Assembly (NCBI RefSeq): GCF_001542855.1
Contig: NZ_LNBY01000001.1
Coordinates: 372,001-436,000 of the forward strand
Source of the DNA: Erythrobacter sp. AP23
GTDB taxonomy: Bacteria > Pseudomonadota > Alphaproteobacteria > Sphingomonadales > Sphingomonadaceae
Length of the DNA: 64,000 bases
Direction of reading: 5' to 3'
The notes below the pieces were generated by a model. The model did not search any database. It was not told where the DNA came from and saw only the letters and a program-made list of their open reading frames with translations. A program made the translations under genes and the position numbers. Positions 1-9,278 of the stretch are shown here, one piece after another; positions within the stretch are counted from its first letter, which is position 1; each line of letters starts with the position of its first letter.

Positions 1-1328
1 CCGGCACCATGAACCTGACCGAGCCGCATTGCGGCACCGATCTCGGCATGATCCGGACCAAGGCCGAACCGCAGGCCGACGGCAGCTATTCGATCACCGG
101 CACGAAGATCTTCATCTCCGCCGGCGAGCATGACATGAGCGACAACATCATCCACCTCGTGCTCGCCAAGACGCCGGGTGCGCCCGACAGCACCAAGGGC
201 ATTTCGCTCTTCGTCGTGCCGAAGTTCCTGGTGAACGAGGACGGCTCGGTGGGCGAGCGCAACGGGGTGATGTGCGGCTCGATCGAACACAAGATGGGCA
301 TCCACGCCAACTCGACCTGCGTCCTCAATTACGACGGCGCCAAGGGATGGATGGTCGGCGAGGAGAACAAGGGTCTCGCCGCCATGTTCATCATGATGAA
401 TGCAGCGCGTCTCGGCGTCGGCATCCAGGGGCTCAGCCAGGCCGAGGCCGCCTACCAGAATGCGGTCGCCTATGCGCTCGACCGGCGCCAGGGTCGCGCG
501 CTCACCGGCCCGGCCGAGCCGGAGGCACCGGCCGATCCGATCTTCGTGCACCCCGACGTGCGCCGCATGCTGATGGACGCCAAGGCCTTCACCGAAGGCA
601 TGCGCGCCCTGTGCCTGTGGGGCGCCCTGCAGGTCGATCTGAGCCACAAGGCGCAGACCGAGGAAGAACGTGCCGAAGCCGACCAGATGATTGGCCTGCT
701 GACCCCGGTCATCAAGGGTTACGGCACCGACAAGGGCTATGAAGTCGCCACCAATATGCAGCAGGTCTTCGGTGGCCACGGCTACATCGAGGAATGGGGC
801 ATGAGCCAGTTCGTGCGCGACGCGCGCATCGCCCAGATCTACGAAGGCACCAATGGCGTGCAGGCGATGGACCTTTGCGGTCGCAAGCTCGCCAGCAAGG
901 GCGGCGCTGCGATCCAGGCTTTCTTCAAGGCCGTCGGCGAAGACATCGAAGCCGCCAAGGGCGATGCGGATCTCGGCGCCATGGCCGAACAGCTCGAAAA
1001 GGCGCTCGGTCAGCAGCAGGCCGCGACCATGTGGTTCATGAACAATGCGATGCAAAACCCCAACCATCTCGGCGCTGGCGCGCATCACTACATGCACATC
1101 ATGGGCATTGTGACGCTGGGCTGGATGTGGCTGCGAATGGCCAAGGTCGCGCAGGCGGCGCTGGCCGGGGGCACAGAAGACACGGCGTTCTACGAAGCCA
1201 AGCTTTCGACCGCCCGTTATTACATGGACCGTTTCCTGCCCGATGCTGGCGCGCTGCGCCGCAAGCTCGAAAGCGGGGCGGACAGCATGATGGCGCTGGG
1301 CGAGGACGCTTTCGCCACGGCGGCCTGA
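1..1328 (+). CDS. Acyl-CoA dehydrogenase, 3' part (5' end outside window)
   Basis: This is an FAD-dependent acyl-CoA dehydrogenase, which removes hydrogens at the alpha-beta carbons of an acyl-CoA and passes electrons to ETF. The frame is already open at base 3 and reads [15 protein letters not shown], a flavin-proximal motif normally in the middle of the protein, so the N-terminal helical domain lies upstream of the window. The C-terminal dehydrogenase domain shows [10 protein letters not shown] and YEGTNGVQA. The glutamate of YEGT (codon 843-845) is at the position of the catalytic base in the family. About 150 further residues after this match the extra C-terminal domain of the ~590-residue subfamily that includes DmdC-like 3-methylmercaptopropionyl-CoA dehydrogenases. 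The substrate cannot be read from sequence. A strong hairpin with a T run follows the stop. Confidence 0.93.
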   Translation, partial: GTMNLTEPHCGTDLGMIRTKAEPQADGSYSITGTKIFISAGEHDMSDNIIHLVLAKTPGAPDSTKGISLFVVPKFLVNEDGSVGERNGVMCGSIEHKMGIHANSTCVLNYDGAKGWMVGEENKGLAAMFIMMNAARLGVGIQGLSQAEAAYQNAVAYALDRRQGRALTGPAEPEAPADPIFVHPDVRRMLMDAKAFTEGMRALCLWGALQVDLSHKAQTEEERAEADQMIGLLTPVIKGYGTDKGYEVATNMQQVFGGHGYIEEWGMSQFVRDARIAQIYEGTNGVQAMDLCGRKLASKGGAAIQAFFKAVGEDIEAAKGDADLGAMAEQLEKALGQQQAATMWFMNNAMQNPNHLGAGAHHYMHIMGIVTLGWMWLRMAKVAQAALAGGTEDTAFYEAKLSTARYYMDRFLPDAGALRRKLESGADSMMALGEDAFATAA

Positions 1329-1348
1329 ACCACGGGCGCATATCGATG

Positions 1349-1382
1349 AAAGGGCCCGGGCGGAGACGTCCGGGCCTTTTTC
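1349..1382. terminator. Rho-independent terminator between convergent genes
   Basis: A GGCCCGG stem (1353-1359) pairs with CCGGGCC (1370-1376) around a 10-base loop and is followed by TTTTT. It ends the acyl-CoA dehydrogenase gene. The AAA on its left side gives a short T run on the other strand, so it may also serve the minus-strand hydrolase that stops at 1386. Confidence 0.8.
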
Positions 1383-1385
1383 GTT

Positions 1386-2081
1386 TCAGCCGAGGACCTC
1401 GTCGAACAGGCTGTGCATCGCCGCCCAACTCTGTCGGTCGGCGCTGGCGTCATAGGCAGGGTTGGGTGAGCCGTCGAGCATACGCGGATTGGTGAAGCCG
1501 TGTTCGATGCCCGCATAGCTGTGGAAATGCCAGTCGGCCTGGACGCCGTCCATTTCCTCCCAGAACGCCGCCACCTGTTCGCGCGGAACCATGGCATCGG
1601 CATCGCCATGGCAAACGAGGATGCGCGGTTTGATCGGCTTGTCTGCAGGCAGTGCGGTTTCGAACAGGCCATGAAAGCTGGCAACCGCTGCGAGGTCCTG
1701 CCCGTCGCGCGCCATTTCCAACACGGCCATGCCACCGAGACAGAAGCCGATCGCCAGCTGAGGTACGTCCGGCTCGAGCGTTCGAAGCAGGTCGAGCGCC
1801 GCGCGCAGCCTATGCCGCATCGCGTGCGGATCGCTGCGCAGCTTGCGCATGGCCTCGAACGCCTCGTCGAAGTCCGACGGGGCATCGGGGCCGTAGAAAT
1901 CCGCTATCAGCACCGCATAACCCGCCTCGACGAGTTGCATGGCTTTCGTTTCCACGCCGGGCGTCGAGTTCATGAAGGTCGGATAAATCGCGACCGCGCC
2001 GCGCGGCTTCGCTTGGGGCCGCGCGTGAAGCGCCGTCAGTTCGACCGCGCCATCGCGGTATCCGACCTTCTCGAACTCCAT
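1386..2081 (-). CDS. Dienelactone hydrolase family protein
   Basis: This is a 231-residue alpha/beta hydrolase of the dienelactone hydrolase family. The nucleophile elbow reads GFCLGG with a cysteine (C114) instead of serine, as in true dienelactone hydrolases. The likely acid and base are D162 in HGDADAMVP and H194 in GIEHGF. No signal peptide is seen, so it is probably cytoplasmic. The chosen ATG shares one base with the stop of cysK (TGATG), which suggests translational coupling. A longer in-frame extension into cysK gives non-conserved sequence and was not used. The true substrate is unknown; aromatic-degradation neighbours are absent, so a general carboxyl-ester or lactone hydrolase is as likely as a catechol-pathway enzyme. 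Confidence 0.85.
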   Translation of the reverse strand: MEFEKVGYRDGAVELTALHARPQAKPRGAVAIYPTFMNSTPGVETKAMQLVEAGYAVLIADFYGPDAPSDFDEAFEAMRKLRSDPHAMRHRLRAALDLLRTLEPDVPQLAIGFCLGGMAVLEMARDGQDLAAVASFHGLFETALPADKPIKPRILVCHGDADAMVPREQVAAFWEEMDGVQADWHFHSYAGIEHGFTNPRMLDGSPNPAYDASADRQSWAAMHSLFDEVLG

Positions 2082-2998
2082 CACTCGGGCAGGAAATCCG
2101 GCACCGACAGATACCGTTCGCCCGTATCGTAATTGAAGCCGAGCACGCGCGAACCGGCGGGCAGGTCGGCCAGCTTGGCCTTGATCGCGGCGAGCGTCGC
2201 ACCGCTCGAGATGCCCACCAGCAGGCCTTCCTTGACCGCGCATTCACGTGCCATTTCCTTGGCGTCCGCGGCGTCGACCTGGAGCGCGCCTTCGATCGCG
2301 TCTGTGTGCAGATTGCCGGGAATGAAGCCTGCGCCGATGCCCTGGATCGGGTGCGGGCCGGGCTGGCCGCCGTTGATGACCGGGGAGAGCGTCGGCTCGA
2401 CACCCCAGGCCTTCATTTCGGGCCAGTGCTCCTTCAGCACTTCCGCGCAGCCCGTCAGGTGGCCGCCCGTGCCCACGCCGGTGATCAGTGCATCGATCGG
2501 CGAATCGGCGAAATCGTCGAGGATTTCCTTGGCGGTGGTGCGGGCATGCACCTTCCAGTTGCTTTCATTGTCGAACTGGCTGGGCATCCAGGCGCCTTCG
2601 GTCGTCTCGACGAGTTCCTGCGCGCGCTCGATCGCGCCCTTCATTCCCTTTTCCTTGGGCGTGAGGTCGAACGTCGCGCCATAGGCGAGCATCAGGCGGC
2701 GGCGCTCGATGCTCATGCTTTCGGGCATGACCAGCACCAGCTTGTAGCCCTTGACCGCGGCGGTCATCGCCAGTCCGATGCCCGTATTGCCGCTGGTCGG
2801 CTCGATGATCGTTCCGCCTTCCTTGAGCTTGCCCGCCTTCTCGGCATCCTCGATCATGGCGAGGCCGATGCGATCCTTGATCGAACCGCCCGGATTGGCG
2901 CGCTCGCTCTTCACCCAGACCTCATGGTCGGGGAACAGGCGCGACAGGCGGATATGCGGGGTGCCGCCAATCGTGGCGAGGACGGAGTCGGCTTTCAT
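2081..2998 (-). CDS. cysK: Cysteine synthase A (O-acetylserine sulfhydrylase)
   Basis: This PLP enzyme makes cysteine from O-acetylserine and sulfide in the cytoplasm. The 305-residue length is normal for CysK. The PLP lysine is K41 in NPGGSIKDR and the substrate-binding loop is TSGNTG at residues 68-73. Further family motifs are [10 protein letters not shown] and the C-terminal GISSGAT. It is the first gene of a two-gene unit, since the dienelactone hydrolase start overlaps its stop. No serine acetyltransferase lies nearby. A close relative (CysM or cystathionine beta-synthase) is less likely because length and motifs fit CysK. Confidence 0.95.
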   Translation of the reverse strand: MKADSVLATIGGTPHIRLSRLFPDHEVWVKSERANPGGSIKDRIGLAMIEDAEKAGKLKEGGTIIEPTSGNTGIGLAMTAAVKGYKLVLVMPESMSIERRRLMLAYGATFDLTPKEKGMKGAIERAQELVETTEGAWMPSQFDNESNWKVHARTTAKEILDDFADSPIDALITGVGTGGHLTGCAEVLKEHWPEMKAWGVEPTLSPVINGGQPGPHPIQGIGAGFIPGNLHTDAIEGALQVDAADAKEMARECAVKEGLLVGISSGATLAAIKAKLADLPAGSRVLGFNYDTGERYLSVPDFLPE

Positions 2999-3011
2999 GG
3001 CATCTGCTCCT

Positions 3012-4304
3012 TCAATTTCTCTTAGGGGGAGTGTCTAGCAATTCTTGCGGAGGGTCAAAGGTCCGCGTTGTCCGCAGAACCGGAAAAATGCGCGCCCAGA
3101 GGGCGACGGTAACGATCGCACCTACGCCGCCGCCGACCACCGCCAGCACCGGGCCAACAAGAAACGCGAGGCTGCCGGAGAAGAAGTCGCCGAATTCGTT
3201 CGAGGCGCTGATGGTCAGTAGGCTGACCGAGGATACGCGCCCGCGCTTGTCGTCGGGCGTGTGGAGCTGGATCAGCGACTGGCGGATATAGACGCTGAAC
3301 ATGTCCGCCGCGCCGACGATGAACAGCATGGCGAGGCTGAGCGGCATCGATTCCGACAGGCCAAAGATCACAGTGGCCAGGCCGAAGATCGCCACCGCCC
3401 ACAGCATCTTGGGCCCGACATTGGTTCTGAGCGGGCGAAAGCTGAACCACAGGGCCGTGAGCGCGGCACCCACGGCCGGTGCCATTGCGAGCTGCGCCAG
3501 GCCGGTCTCGCCAACTTCGAGGATGTCGCGTGCATAGACCGGAAACAGCGCGGTCGCGCCGGCGAGAAAAACCGCGAAGAGGTCCAGCGTGATTGCGCCC
3601 AGCACCATCTTGTTCCGCACGACATAGCGCAACCCCTCGACCATCTGGTGGATCGGCCGCTTGTTCGCTTCGCGCGGGGGCTGCGGGACCTTGCCGATGA
3701 AGGACAGCGCAGTTAGCGAGACCGCGAACAGCACGCTGGCGGCGATATAGGGCAGGGCGGGCAGGATGGCGTAGGTGTAGCCGCCGATCGCCGGGCCCAC
3801 GATCATGCCGACCTGCCAGGCGATACTCGACAGCGCGATGGCATTGGGCAGGATCGCCTTGGGTACCAGATTGGGCGCCAGTGCGGACAGGGCGGGACCG
3901 TTGAACGCACGCACGATGCCGAGGACGACCGCGACGCCGAACAGCGCGATAAGGGTCAGGCTGCCACTCCAAGTGAGCCATGCGAGCACTCCGGCGCAGC
4001 CGAGTTGCGCCAGAATGGTGAGACGCGCCAAATCGCGCCGGTCGAAATGGTCTGCCGCCCAGCCCGAAAACGGTGTGAGCAGGAACAGCGGGACGAATTG
4101 CAGCAGGCCGATCAGCGCCAACTGGCCGGAAGCGGCGGCAACATCCATCCCGCCGTCGCGCGCGATATTATAGGTCTGCCACCCGATGATCAGCATCATC
4201 GCGTATTGCGCCAGCGTCATCGACAGCCGGCTCAGCCAATAGGCGCGGAAATTCGCGATCCGAAGGGGCGACGTGTCAGGGGAAGGCGCAGTCGTTTCGC
4301 TCAC
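3012..4304 (-). CDS. MFS transporter, EntS-like
   Basis: A 430-residue integral membrane protein with about twelve hydrophobic segments and the major facilitator layout. The loop after the second segment carries [14 protein letters not shown], a version of the MFS loop 2-3 motif. The overall pattern resembles the enterobactin-exporter group (EntS/MFS_3), so an efflux role is likely but the substrate cannot be told. It ends 13 bases upstream of cysK on the same strand, so cysK may be transcribed with it. A GC-rich hairpin separates it from the PilZ gene upstream. Confidence 0.88.
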   Translation of the reverse strand: MSETTAPSPDTSPLRIANFRAYWLSRLSMTLAQYAMMLIIGWQTYNIARDGGMDVAAASGQLALIGLLQFVPLFLLTPFSGWAADHFDRRDLARLTILAQLGCAGVLAWLTWSGSLTLIALFGVAVVLGIVRAFNGPALSALAPNLVPKAILPNAIALSSIAWQVGMIVGPAIGGYTYAILPALPYIAASVLFAVSLTALSFIGKVPQPPREANKRPIHQMVEGLRYVVRNKMVLGAITLDLFAVFLAGATALFPVYARDILEVGETGLAQLAMAPAVGAALTALWFSFRPLRTNVGPKMLWAVAIFGLATVIFGLSESMPLSLAMLFIVGAADMFSVYIRQSLIQLHTPDDKRGRVSSVSLLTISASNEFGDFFSGSLAFLVGPVLAVVGGGVGAIVTVALWARIFPVLRTTRTFDPPQELLDTPPKRN

Positions 4305-4316
4305 CCCGGACGCATG

Positions 4317-4350
4317 GCAGGCCCGCCTTCGGTTGTGAAGACGGGCCTGC
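4317..4350. terminator. Strong hairpin between PilZ gene and MFS gene
   Basis: GCAGGCCCG pairs with CGGGCCTGC, and CTTC with GAAG further in, leaving a 6-base loop. It lies downstream of the minus-strand PilZ gene and just ahead of the MFS gene. On the minus strand it has no T run, so it may act as a weak terminator, a processing site or an RNA-stabilising end. Confidence 0.5.
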
Positions 4351-4379
4351 TTGTCGTTCCAGTAGAAGGTGTTGCGTGC

Positions 4380-4718
4380 CTAACGCAGCTTGCGCAGGCG
4401 CGGATTGGGCTGCAGCGTATCGATCATGGCGAGGAAATCGTCGACCCGGATGATACGTTCGAACTGGAAGCCGGCGCGGTTGTCGCGCGTCCAGATGCAA
4501 TAGGCTTCGATGCGGCCGATGACCGGTAGACGGACGATCACGCGCTCGCCGCGGCCGATGTCCTCGGCATTGTCGATCATGAAGCCGTTGGCGGAAATAT
4601 TCGCAATATGCAGGCGCACGTCGCCCTTGCCGAAATGTTCGGCGATAACCGGGTGGTCGACCGGATGGCGCGCCATGCGCCGCTGGTCGGTAACGCTCAG
4701 TTGTGCACCTGAACTCAT
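4380..4718 (-). CDS. PilZ domain protein
   Basis: A 112-residue protein made of a single PilZ domain, the family that binds cyclic di-GMP. The N-terminal RRMARHPV fits the RxxxR arginine motif, and ANISANGFMI fits the (D/N)xSxxG motif about 25 residues later. Both c-di-GMP-contacting elements are therefore present. There is no output domain, so it probably acts as an adaptor linking second-messenger level to motility, surface polysaccharide or another process; no such genes are adjacent. It is transcribed alone, with its promoter in the 113-base gap towards tyrS. Confidence 0.87.
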   Translation of the reverse strand: MSSGAQLSVTDQRRMARHPVDHPVIAEHFGKGDVRLHIANISANGFMIDNAEDIGRGERVIVRLPVIGRIEAYCIWTRDNRAGFQFERIIRVDDFLAMIDTLQPNPRLRKLR

Positions 4719-4831
4719 GCCGGGGGGCCCTTTGCGGTGAAACGATCAGACACCCTTATGCGTGCAAAAGGCTGCCAATTGGTAAACCGCAACATCGGAT
4801 CGGCAGCGAAAAAGGCGCAATTCGTCGAGAG

Positions 4832-6061
4832 TTAGCACCGAATGATCGCATGCTTCTTCTTGCCCAGGCTGAGTTTGGCTTCGTCGTTCCGATCGACATT
4901 CACGAGGAACCCCGGATCGGTCACCACCATCCCGTCGAGCTTCACCGCGCCTTCGGCCAGTTTACGCTTGGCTTCGCCGTTGGAGGCGGTGAATCCGAGC
5001 GCTGTCAGTACCGCGCCGATACGCATGCCGTCATCGCCCACTTCGAGCGAGGGAAGGTCGGCGCCCGCACCGCCACCGGCGAAGGTCTCTGCAGCCGTTC
5101 GCTCGGCCAGCCTGGCTGCCTCCTCACCTCGAACGAGCTTGGTTACCTCATTGGCAAGGACAGTCTTGGCCAGGTTGATTTCCGACCCTTCGAGCGTCTC
5201 GAGCCGTGCGATTTCGTCGAGCGGCAGATCCGTGAACAGGCGCAGGAAGCGCCCGACGTCGCGGTCGTCGACATTGCGCCAATATTGCCAGAAATTGTAG
5301 CTGGGCAATTGCTCTTCATTGAGCCAGACGGCGCCCGCCGCAGTCTTGCCCATCTTGGCGCCGTCGGCGGTCGTCAGGAGCGGGGTGGTCAGGCCGAACA
5401 GCTCCGTCCCGTCCATCCGGCGACCGAGCTCCATCCCGTTGACGATATTGCCCCACTGGTCGCTGCCGCCCATCTGCAACCGGCACCCGTAGCGCTGCGC
5501 CAGCTCGCGGAAATCGTAGGCCTGCAGGATCATGTAGTTGAATTCGAGGAAGGTCAGTGGCTGTTCGCGCTCGAGTCGCAGCTTGACCGAATCGAAGGTC
5601 AGCATGCGGTTGATCGTGAAGTGCGGTCCGACGTCGCGCAGCAGGTCGATATAGCCGAGCTGGCTGAGCCACTCGTCATTGTTGACCATCACCGCGTCGG
5701 TGGGGCCGTCGCCGAAAGTCAGCAGGCGTTCGAACACCTTGCGGATGCCCGCGATGTTGTCCTCGATATCCTCATTGGTGAGCATCTTGCGGCTTTCGTC
5801 CTTGCCGCTGGGATCGCCGACCTTGGTGGTCCCTCCACCCATCACCACGATCGGTTTGTGACCCGCCTGTTGCAGGCGCCGCAGCATCATGATCTGCACC
5901 AGGCTGCCGACATGCAGCGAAGGCGCGGTGGCATCGAAGCCGATATAGCCGGGCACGATCTGCTTGCCGGCGAGGGCATCGAGGCCTTCAGGATCGGTGA
6001 CCTGGTGGATATAGCCGCGCTCGTCGAGCAGGCGCAGGAGATCGGAAGAGTAGTTGCTCAT
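4832..6061 (-). CDS. tyrS: Tyrosyl-tRNA synthetase
   Basis: This class I aminoacyl-tRNA synthetase charges tRNA-Tyr. The 409-residue length is normal. The HIGH-type motif reads HVGS at residues 50-53 and the KMSKS-type loop reads KMGKT at 236-240, a usual bacterial TyrRS form. The tyrosine-binding region DQWGNIVNG precedes it. The C-terminus carries an S4-like RNA-binding domain ([17 protein letters not shown]). The ATG at 6061 (MSNYSSDLL) was chosen because the 24-residue upstream extension is not family-like. It is divergent from the DOMON-like gene, with 32 bases between the starts. Confidence 0.97.
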   Translation of the reverse strand: MSNYSSDLLRLLDERGYIHQVTDPEGLDALAGKQIVPGYIGFDATAPSLHVGSLVQIMMLRRLQQAGHKPIVVMGGGTTKVGDPSGKDESRKMLTNEDIEDNIAGIRKVFERLLTFGDGPTDAVMVNNDEWLSQLGYIDLLRDVGPHFTINRMLTFDSVKLRLEREQPLTFLEFNYMILQAYDFRELAQRYGCRLQMGGSDQWGNIVNGMELGRRMDGTELFGLTTPLLTTADGAKMGKTAAGAVWLNEEQLPSYNFWQYWRNVDDRDVGRFLRLFTDLPLDEIARLETLEGSEINLAKTVLANEVTKLVRGEEAARLAERTAAETFAGGGAGADLPSLEVGDDGMRIGAVLTALGFTASNGEAKRKLAEGAVKLDGMVVTDPGFLVNVDRNDEAKLSLGKKKHAIIRC

Positions 6062-6093
6062 GACGAAGCGCCCGCTAGCAGGTAAGGGGCAGC

Positions 6094-6636
6094 ATGGAAA
6101 CGTATCGATTGCACCCTCATTCCGCCCATCCACCGCTGGCGGTTGCGAAGGTGGAATCCCGCGTGATCGGGCGCGACGACAACTGGCTGCGCCTGCGCTG
6201 GCGGATCGAGGGATCGGGCAGGCTCGTCGTGCCTCCTTTCGCGGGCAAGGGGAGGGCGGACGATCTATGGCAAACCACCTGCTTCGAGCTGTTCCTGCAG
6301 CCGGACGGCGGACAGGCCTATTGTGAGTTCAACCTGTCGCCTTCCGAACGCTGGAACGCCTATGACTTCACGGCCCGCCGCGAAGGCATGACCGAACGGC
6401 CGATGCCGCGCGAGCCGGGTTGCACCATGCGTCTGGGCAGCAGCTTCGCCATCTTCGATGCCGCTGTTCCGACAGTTGGCCTCCCACAAGAGGGTTGCGC
6501 GATGGCACCGACCTGCGTGATCGAGGAAATCGGAGGGCACAAGAGCTACTGGGCACTGGCGCATGGGGGGGAGCAGCCCGATTTCCATGATCCGGCTTGC
6601 TTCACCGCGCGGCTTGCGGCACCCAGCGGCGCATGA
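6094..6636 (+). CDS. DOMON-like domain protein
   Basis: A 180-residue protein of the type annotated as DOMON-like in sphingomonads. It begins with a beta-rich segment and carries TTCFELFLQ followed by [17 protein letters not shown], a sequence pattern shared with carbohydrate- or heme-binding beta-sandwich domains. No signal peptide is visible. The stop overlaps the start of the NamZ-family gene (ATGA), so the two are probably translated together. This suggests a role linked to muropeptide handling, but that is inference; no biochemical function is known to me. Confidence 0.75.
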   Translation: METYRLHPHSAHPPLAVAKVESRVIGRDDNWLRLRWRIEGSGRLVVPPFAGKGRADDLWQTTCFELFLQPDGGQAYCEFNLSPSERWNAYDFTARREGMTERPMPREPGCTMRLGSSFAIFDAAVPTVGLPQEGCAMAPTCVIEEIGGHKSYWALAHGGEQPDFHDPACFTARLAAPSGA

Positions 6637-7835
6637 AATTCGGTATCGATCGTCTCATCACCGAAGAGGAACTGCGCAAGCCGCTCGAGGGCAAGCGCGT
6701 AGCCCTGATAGCTCACCCCGCCTCGGTCACCGCCAATCTCGACCATTCGCTCGATGCGCTGATCGATCGCGGTGTCAGCGTGTCTTCCGCCTTCGGTCCG
6801 CAGCACGGGCTCAAGGGCGACAAGCAGGACAACATGGTCGAAACCGCGGACGAGACCGATCCGCAGTATGGCATCCCCGTCTTTAGCCTTTACGGCGAAG
6901 TACGCTGCCCGACGGGACAGATGATGTCGAGCGCAGACGTGTTCCTGTTCGACCTGCAGGATCTCGGCTGTCGCATCTATACCTTCGTCACAACGCTGCT
7001 GTACCTGCTCGAAGAGGCCGCGAAGACGGGCAAGAGCGTATGGGTGCTCGATCGCCCCAATCCCGCGGGCGGACCGGTCGAAGGCACGTTGCTCGTGCCG
7101 GGACAGGAAAGCTTTGTCGGCGCGGGCCCGATGGTCATGCGCCATGGCCTTACCATGGGGGAAATGGCGGGCTGGTTCGTGGAACATTTCAAGCTCGATG
7201 TCGACTTGCAGGTGATCGAGATGGAGGGCTGGAAGCCGGGGAAGGCCCCGGGATACGGGTGGCCCGATGGGCGCGTCTGGATCAATCCCAGCCCCAACGC
7301 CGCAACCCTCAACATGGCGCGCGCCTATGCCGGTACGGTCATGCTCGAGGGAACGACGCTGAGCGAGGGAAGGGGAACCACCCGTCCGCTGGAAGTGCTG
7401 TTCGGCGCGCCCGATATCGATGCCAAGGCGGTGCTCGCCGAGATGGAGCGCCTCGCGCCCGTGTGGTTGCGCGGCTGCGCACTGCGCGAATGCTGGTTCG
7501 AGCCGACCTTTCACAAGCACGCCGGAACGCTGTGCAACGGGCTGATGGTGCATGCCGAGGGCAAGTTCTACGACCATCACGCCTTCCAGCCCTGGCGGCT
7601 GCAGGCGCTGGCCTTCAAGGCGATTCGCAGCCTGTATCCCGATTATCCGATCTGGCGCGATTTTCCCTATGAGTACGAGTTCGACCGGCTTGCGATCGAT
7701 GTCATCAACGGCGGCCCGGCACTGCGCGAATGGGTCGAGGACAAGACCGCCGTGCCCAACGATCTCGACGAACTCGCGGCTGCCGACGAGGCCGCGTGGC
7801 GCGAAACCATCGCGCCGCACCTGATCTACAGCTGA
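6633..7835 (+). CDS. NamZ-family (DUF1343) exo-beta-N-acetylmuramidase
   Basis: A 400-residue protein of the DUF1343 family, whose characterised member NamZ releases terminal MurNAc from peptidoglycan fragments. Family landmarks are FGPQHGLKGDKQDNM near residue 60, the segment DLQDLGCRIYTF and PNPAGGPVEGTLL. The ATG at 6633 overlaps the previous stop by ATGA. Known secreted members have a signal peptide; none is visible here, which suggests action on imported muropeptides in the cytoplasm (inference). A hairpin follows the stop, and an MFS carrier gene lies 156 bases downstream. Confidence 0.85.
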   Translation: MKFGIDRLITEEELRKPLEGKRVALIAHPASVTANLDHSLDALIDRGVSVSSAFGPQHGLKGDKQDNMVETADETDPQYGIPVFSLYGEVRCPTGQMMSSADVFLFDLQDLGCRIYTFVTTLLYLLEEAAKTGKSVWVLDRPNPAGGPVEGTLLVPGQESFVGAGPMVMRHGLTMGEMAGWFVEHFKLDVDLQVIEMEGWKPGKAPGYGWPDGRVWINPSPNAATLNMARAYAGTVMLEGTTLSEGRGTTRPLEVLFGAPDIDAKAVLAEMERLAPVWLRGCALRECWFEPTFHKHAGTLCNGLMVHAEGKFYDHHAFQPWRLQALAFKAIRSLYPDYPIWRDFPYEYEFDRLAIDVINGGPALREWVEDKTAVPNDLDELAAADEAAWRETIAPHLIYS

Positions 7836-7842
7836 TCGCCGA

Positions 7843-7864
7843 CCGCGCAGGGGACTCTGCGCGG
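7843..7864 (+). terminator. Hairpin downstream of the NamZ-family gene
   Basis: CCGCGCAG pairs perfectly with CTGCGCGG around a 6-base loop, eight bases after the stop. There is no T run after it (CCAAAACG follows), so it may stop transcription poorly or mark an RNA 3' end. Confidence 0.45.
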
Positions 7865-7890
7865 CCAAAACGACTCGACCGGAAAACCGA

Positions 7891-7917
7891 CCCATTCTTC
7901 GATTTTCGACGAATGGG
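7891..7917. promoter_or_regulatory. Palindrome upstream of MFS carrier gene
   Basis: CCCATTC and GAATGGG pair perfectly. A one-base mismatch and an inner TCG/CGA pair leave a 5-base AT loop. The site is 75 bases ahead of the MFS start. It is less GC-rich than the nearby terminator hairpin and could be an operator or part of the 5' leader. No regulator gene is adjacent. Confidence 0.35.
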
Positions 7918-7991
7918 CTTGACGAAGCCACCGGAGCAATGGAGCTTGCGATCCAGCGACGGGCATACCCGCGCTTCGGGAGAGAATTTTC

Positions 7992-9278
7992 ATGGCAACT
8001 GCGGCAGCGCGCCAGGCCGGCGGGTCGGTCAGGGTCACCCTGTGGATCCTGCTGGTCGTCTACATCTTCAATTTCATCGACCGACAGATCGTCAATATCC
8101 TCGCCGAGCCGATCCGGCTCGAGCTGGGGTTGAGCGATACGCAGATCGGGCTGATGACGGGCTTGGCCTTCGCTTTGTTCTACACCGTATTGGGCCTGCC
8201 GATCGCCCGCTTTTCGGACCGGCCCTCGACGCATCGCCCCCGCCTTATCGCGATCGCGCTGGCGACCTGGTCGGCGATGACCGCATTGTGCGGGATGGCG
8301 CAGAACTTCGTCCAATTGCTGCTGGCACGCATCGGTGTCGGGATCGGGGAAGCGGGCTGCACGCCGCCCGCGCATTCACTGATCGCGGACATGGTCGAAC
8401 CCAAGAAGCGCAGCTCGGCGCTCGCCTTCTATGCCTTGGGCATTCCCATCGGCACGCTGCTCGGGATGATGATCGGCGGGGTGCTGGCCGACCTGGTGGG
8501 CTGGCGCATGGCGTTCTTTATCGTCGGCGTACCGGGTGTTTTGCTGGCCTTCGTCGTGGCCTATGTCCTCAAGGAGCCACGCCGCACCATGGCGGAGGCG
8601 CAGGCCGCATCGAATGCGCAGCCGACCATGCCGCTCGGCCAGGCGGTGCGATCGGTCATGGGTTCGAAAGCATTCGTCCTGTTGCTGGTCGCAGGTTCTG
8701 CCGCCGCATTCCTTGCCTATGGCAAGACGACCTGGACGACGATCTTCTTCCAGCGCACGCATGGGCTTACACCGGGTGAAGTGGGCTTCTGGTTCGGGGT
8801 GGTCAACGGCGCCGCAGGGATCGCAGGCACATTCCTGGGAGGCTGGATTGCCGACCGGTACGGCGCGGAGAACCGCAGGCATGTGCTGACCGCACCCGCA
8901 GTGGGGATGGCTCTGGCCGTACCGCTCGCCTTCTTTGCTTACCAGGCCGAGAACTGGGCATTCGCGCTGGCGCTGCTGTTCCTGCCGACCCTCTTCAATT
9001 CGCTCTATTATGGGCCGACCTATTCGGCCGCGCAGGGGCTGGTGCCGCTGCGGGCAAGGGCGATCGCGGCAGCAGTCCTGCTGTTCTTCCAGAACCTTAT
9101 CGGCCTGGGGCTTGGGCCGCTCTTCTTCGGCATGCTGTCGGATGTGCTGCGCCCCGAATATGGGGAAGAAAGCGTGCGCTACGTGCTCTATGGCGCCGCG
9201 TTCTTGGGGCTGGTCCCGGCATTCTTCTTCTGGCGCTGCTCGCTCCGGTTGAACGAGGAGCTCGACCAAAAGGGCTAG
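7992..9278 (+). CDS. MFS transporter, Spinster-type
   Basis: A 428-residue major facilitator with about twelve membrane segments. The N-terminal VYIFNFIDRQIVNIL and GLPIARFSDRPSTHRPRLIA resemble bacterial Spinster-like carriers, which are very common in sphingomonads and often linked to aromatic or organic-acid uptake. The start ATG has a purine-rich stretch (GGGAGAG) nine bases upstream. It lies behind the NamZ-family gene, so transport of a cell-wall sugar or peptide is possible, though adjacency is the only support. Its TAG stop overlaps the stop of the convergent DUF817 gene in the tetranucleotide CTAG. Confidence 0.88.
   Translation: MATAAARQAGGSVRVTLWILLVVYIFNFIDRQIVNILAEPIRLELGLSDTQIGLMTGLAFALFYTVLGLPIARFSDRPSTHRPRLIAIALATWSAMTALCGMAQNFVQLLLARIGVGIGEAGCTPPAHSLIADMVEPKKRSSALAFYALGIPIGTLLGMMIGGVLADLVGWRMAFFIVGVPGVLLAFVVAYVLKEPRRTMAEAQAASNAQPTMPLGQAVRSVMGSKAFVLLLVAGSAAAFLAYGKTTWTTIFFQRTHGLTPGEVGFWFGVVNGAAGIAGTFLGGWIADRYGAENRRHVLTAPAVGMALAVPLAFFAYQAENWAFALALLFLPTLFNSLYYGPTYSAAQGLVPLRARAIAAAVLLFFQNLIGLGLGPLFFGMLSDVLRPEYGEESVRYVLYGAAFLGLVPAFFFWRCSLRLNEELDQKG

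Noticed and set aside
3020-3060. Possible CIRCE-like sequence (GAGTGTCTAGCAATT)
   Set aside because: It lacks the inverted second half and lies inside the end of an MFS gene. No CIRCE element was found in the window.
6546-8375. 609-codon minus-strand frame opposite the NamZ-family gene
   Set aside because: It is antisense to two genes with clear family motifs, and is rich in arginine and histidine as expected of a shadow.
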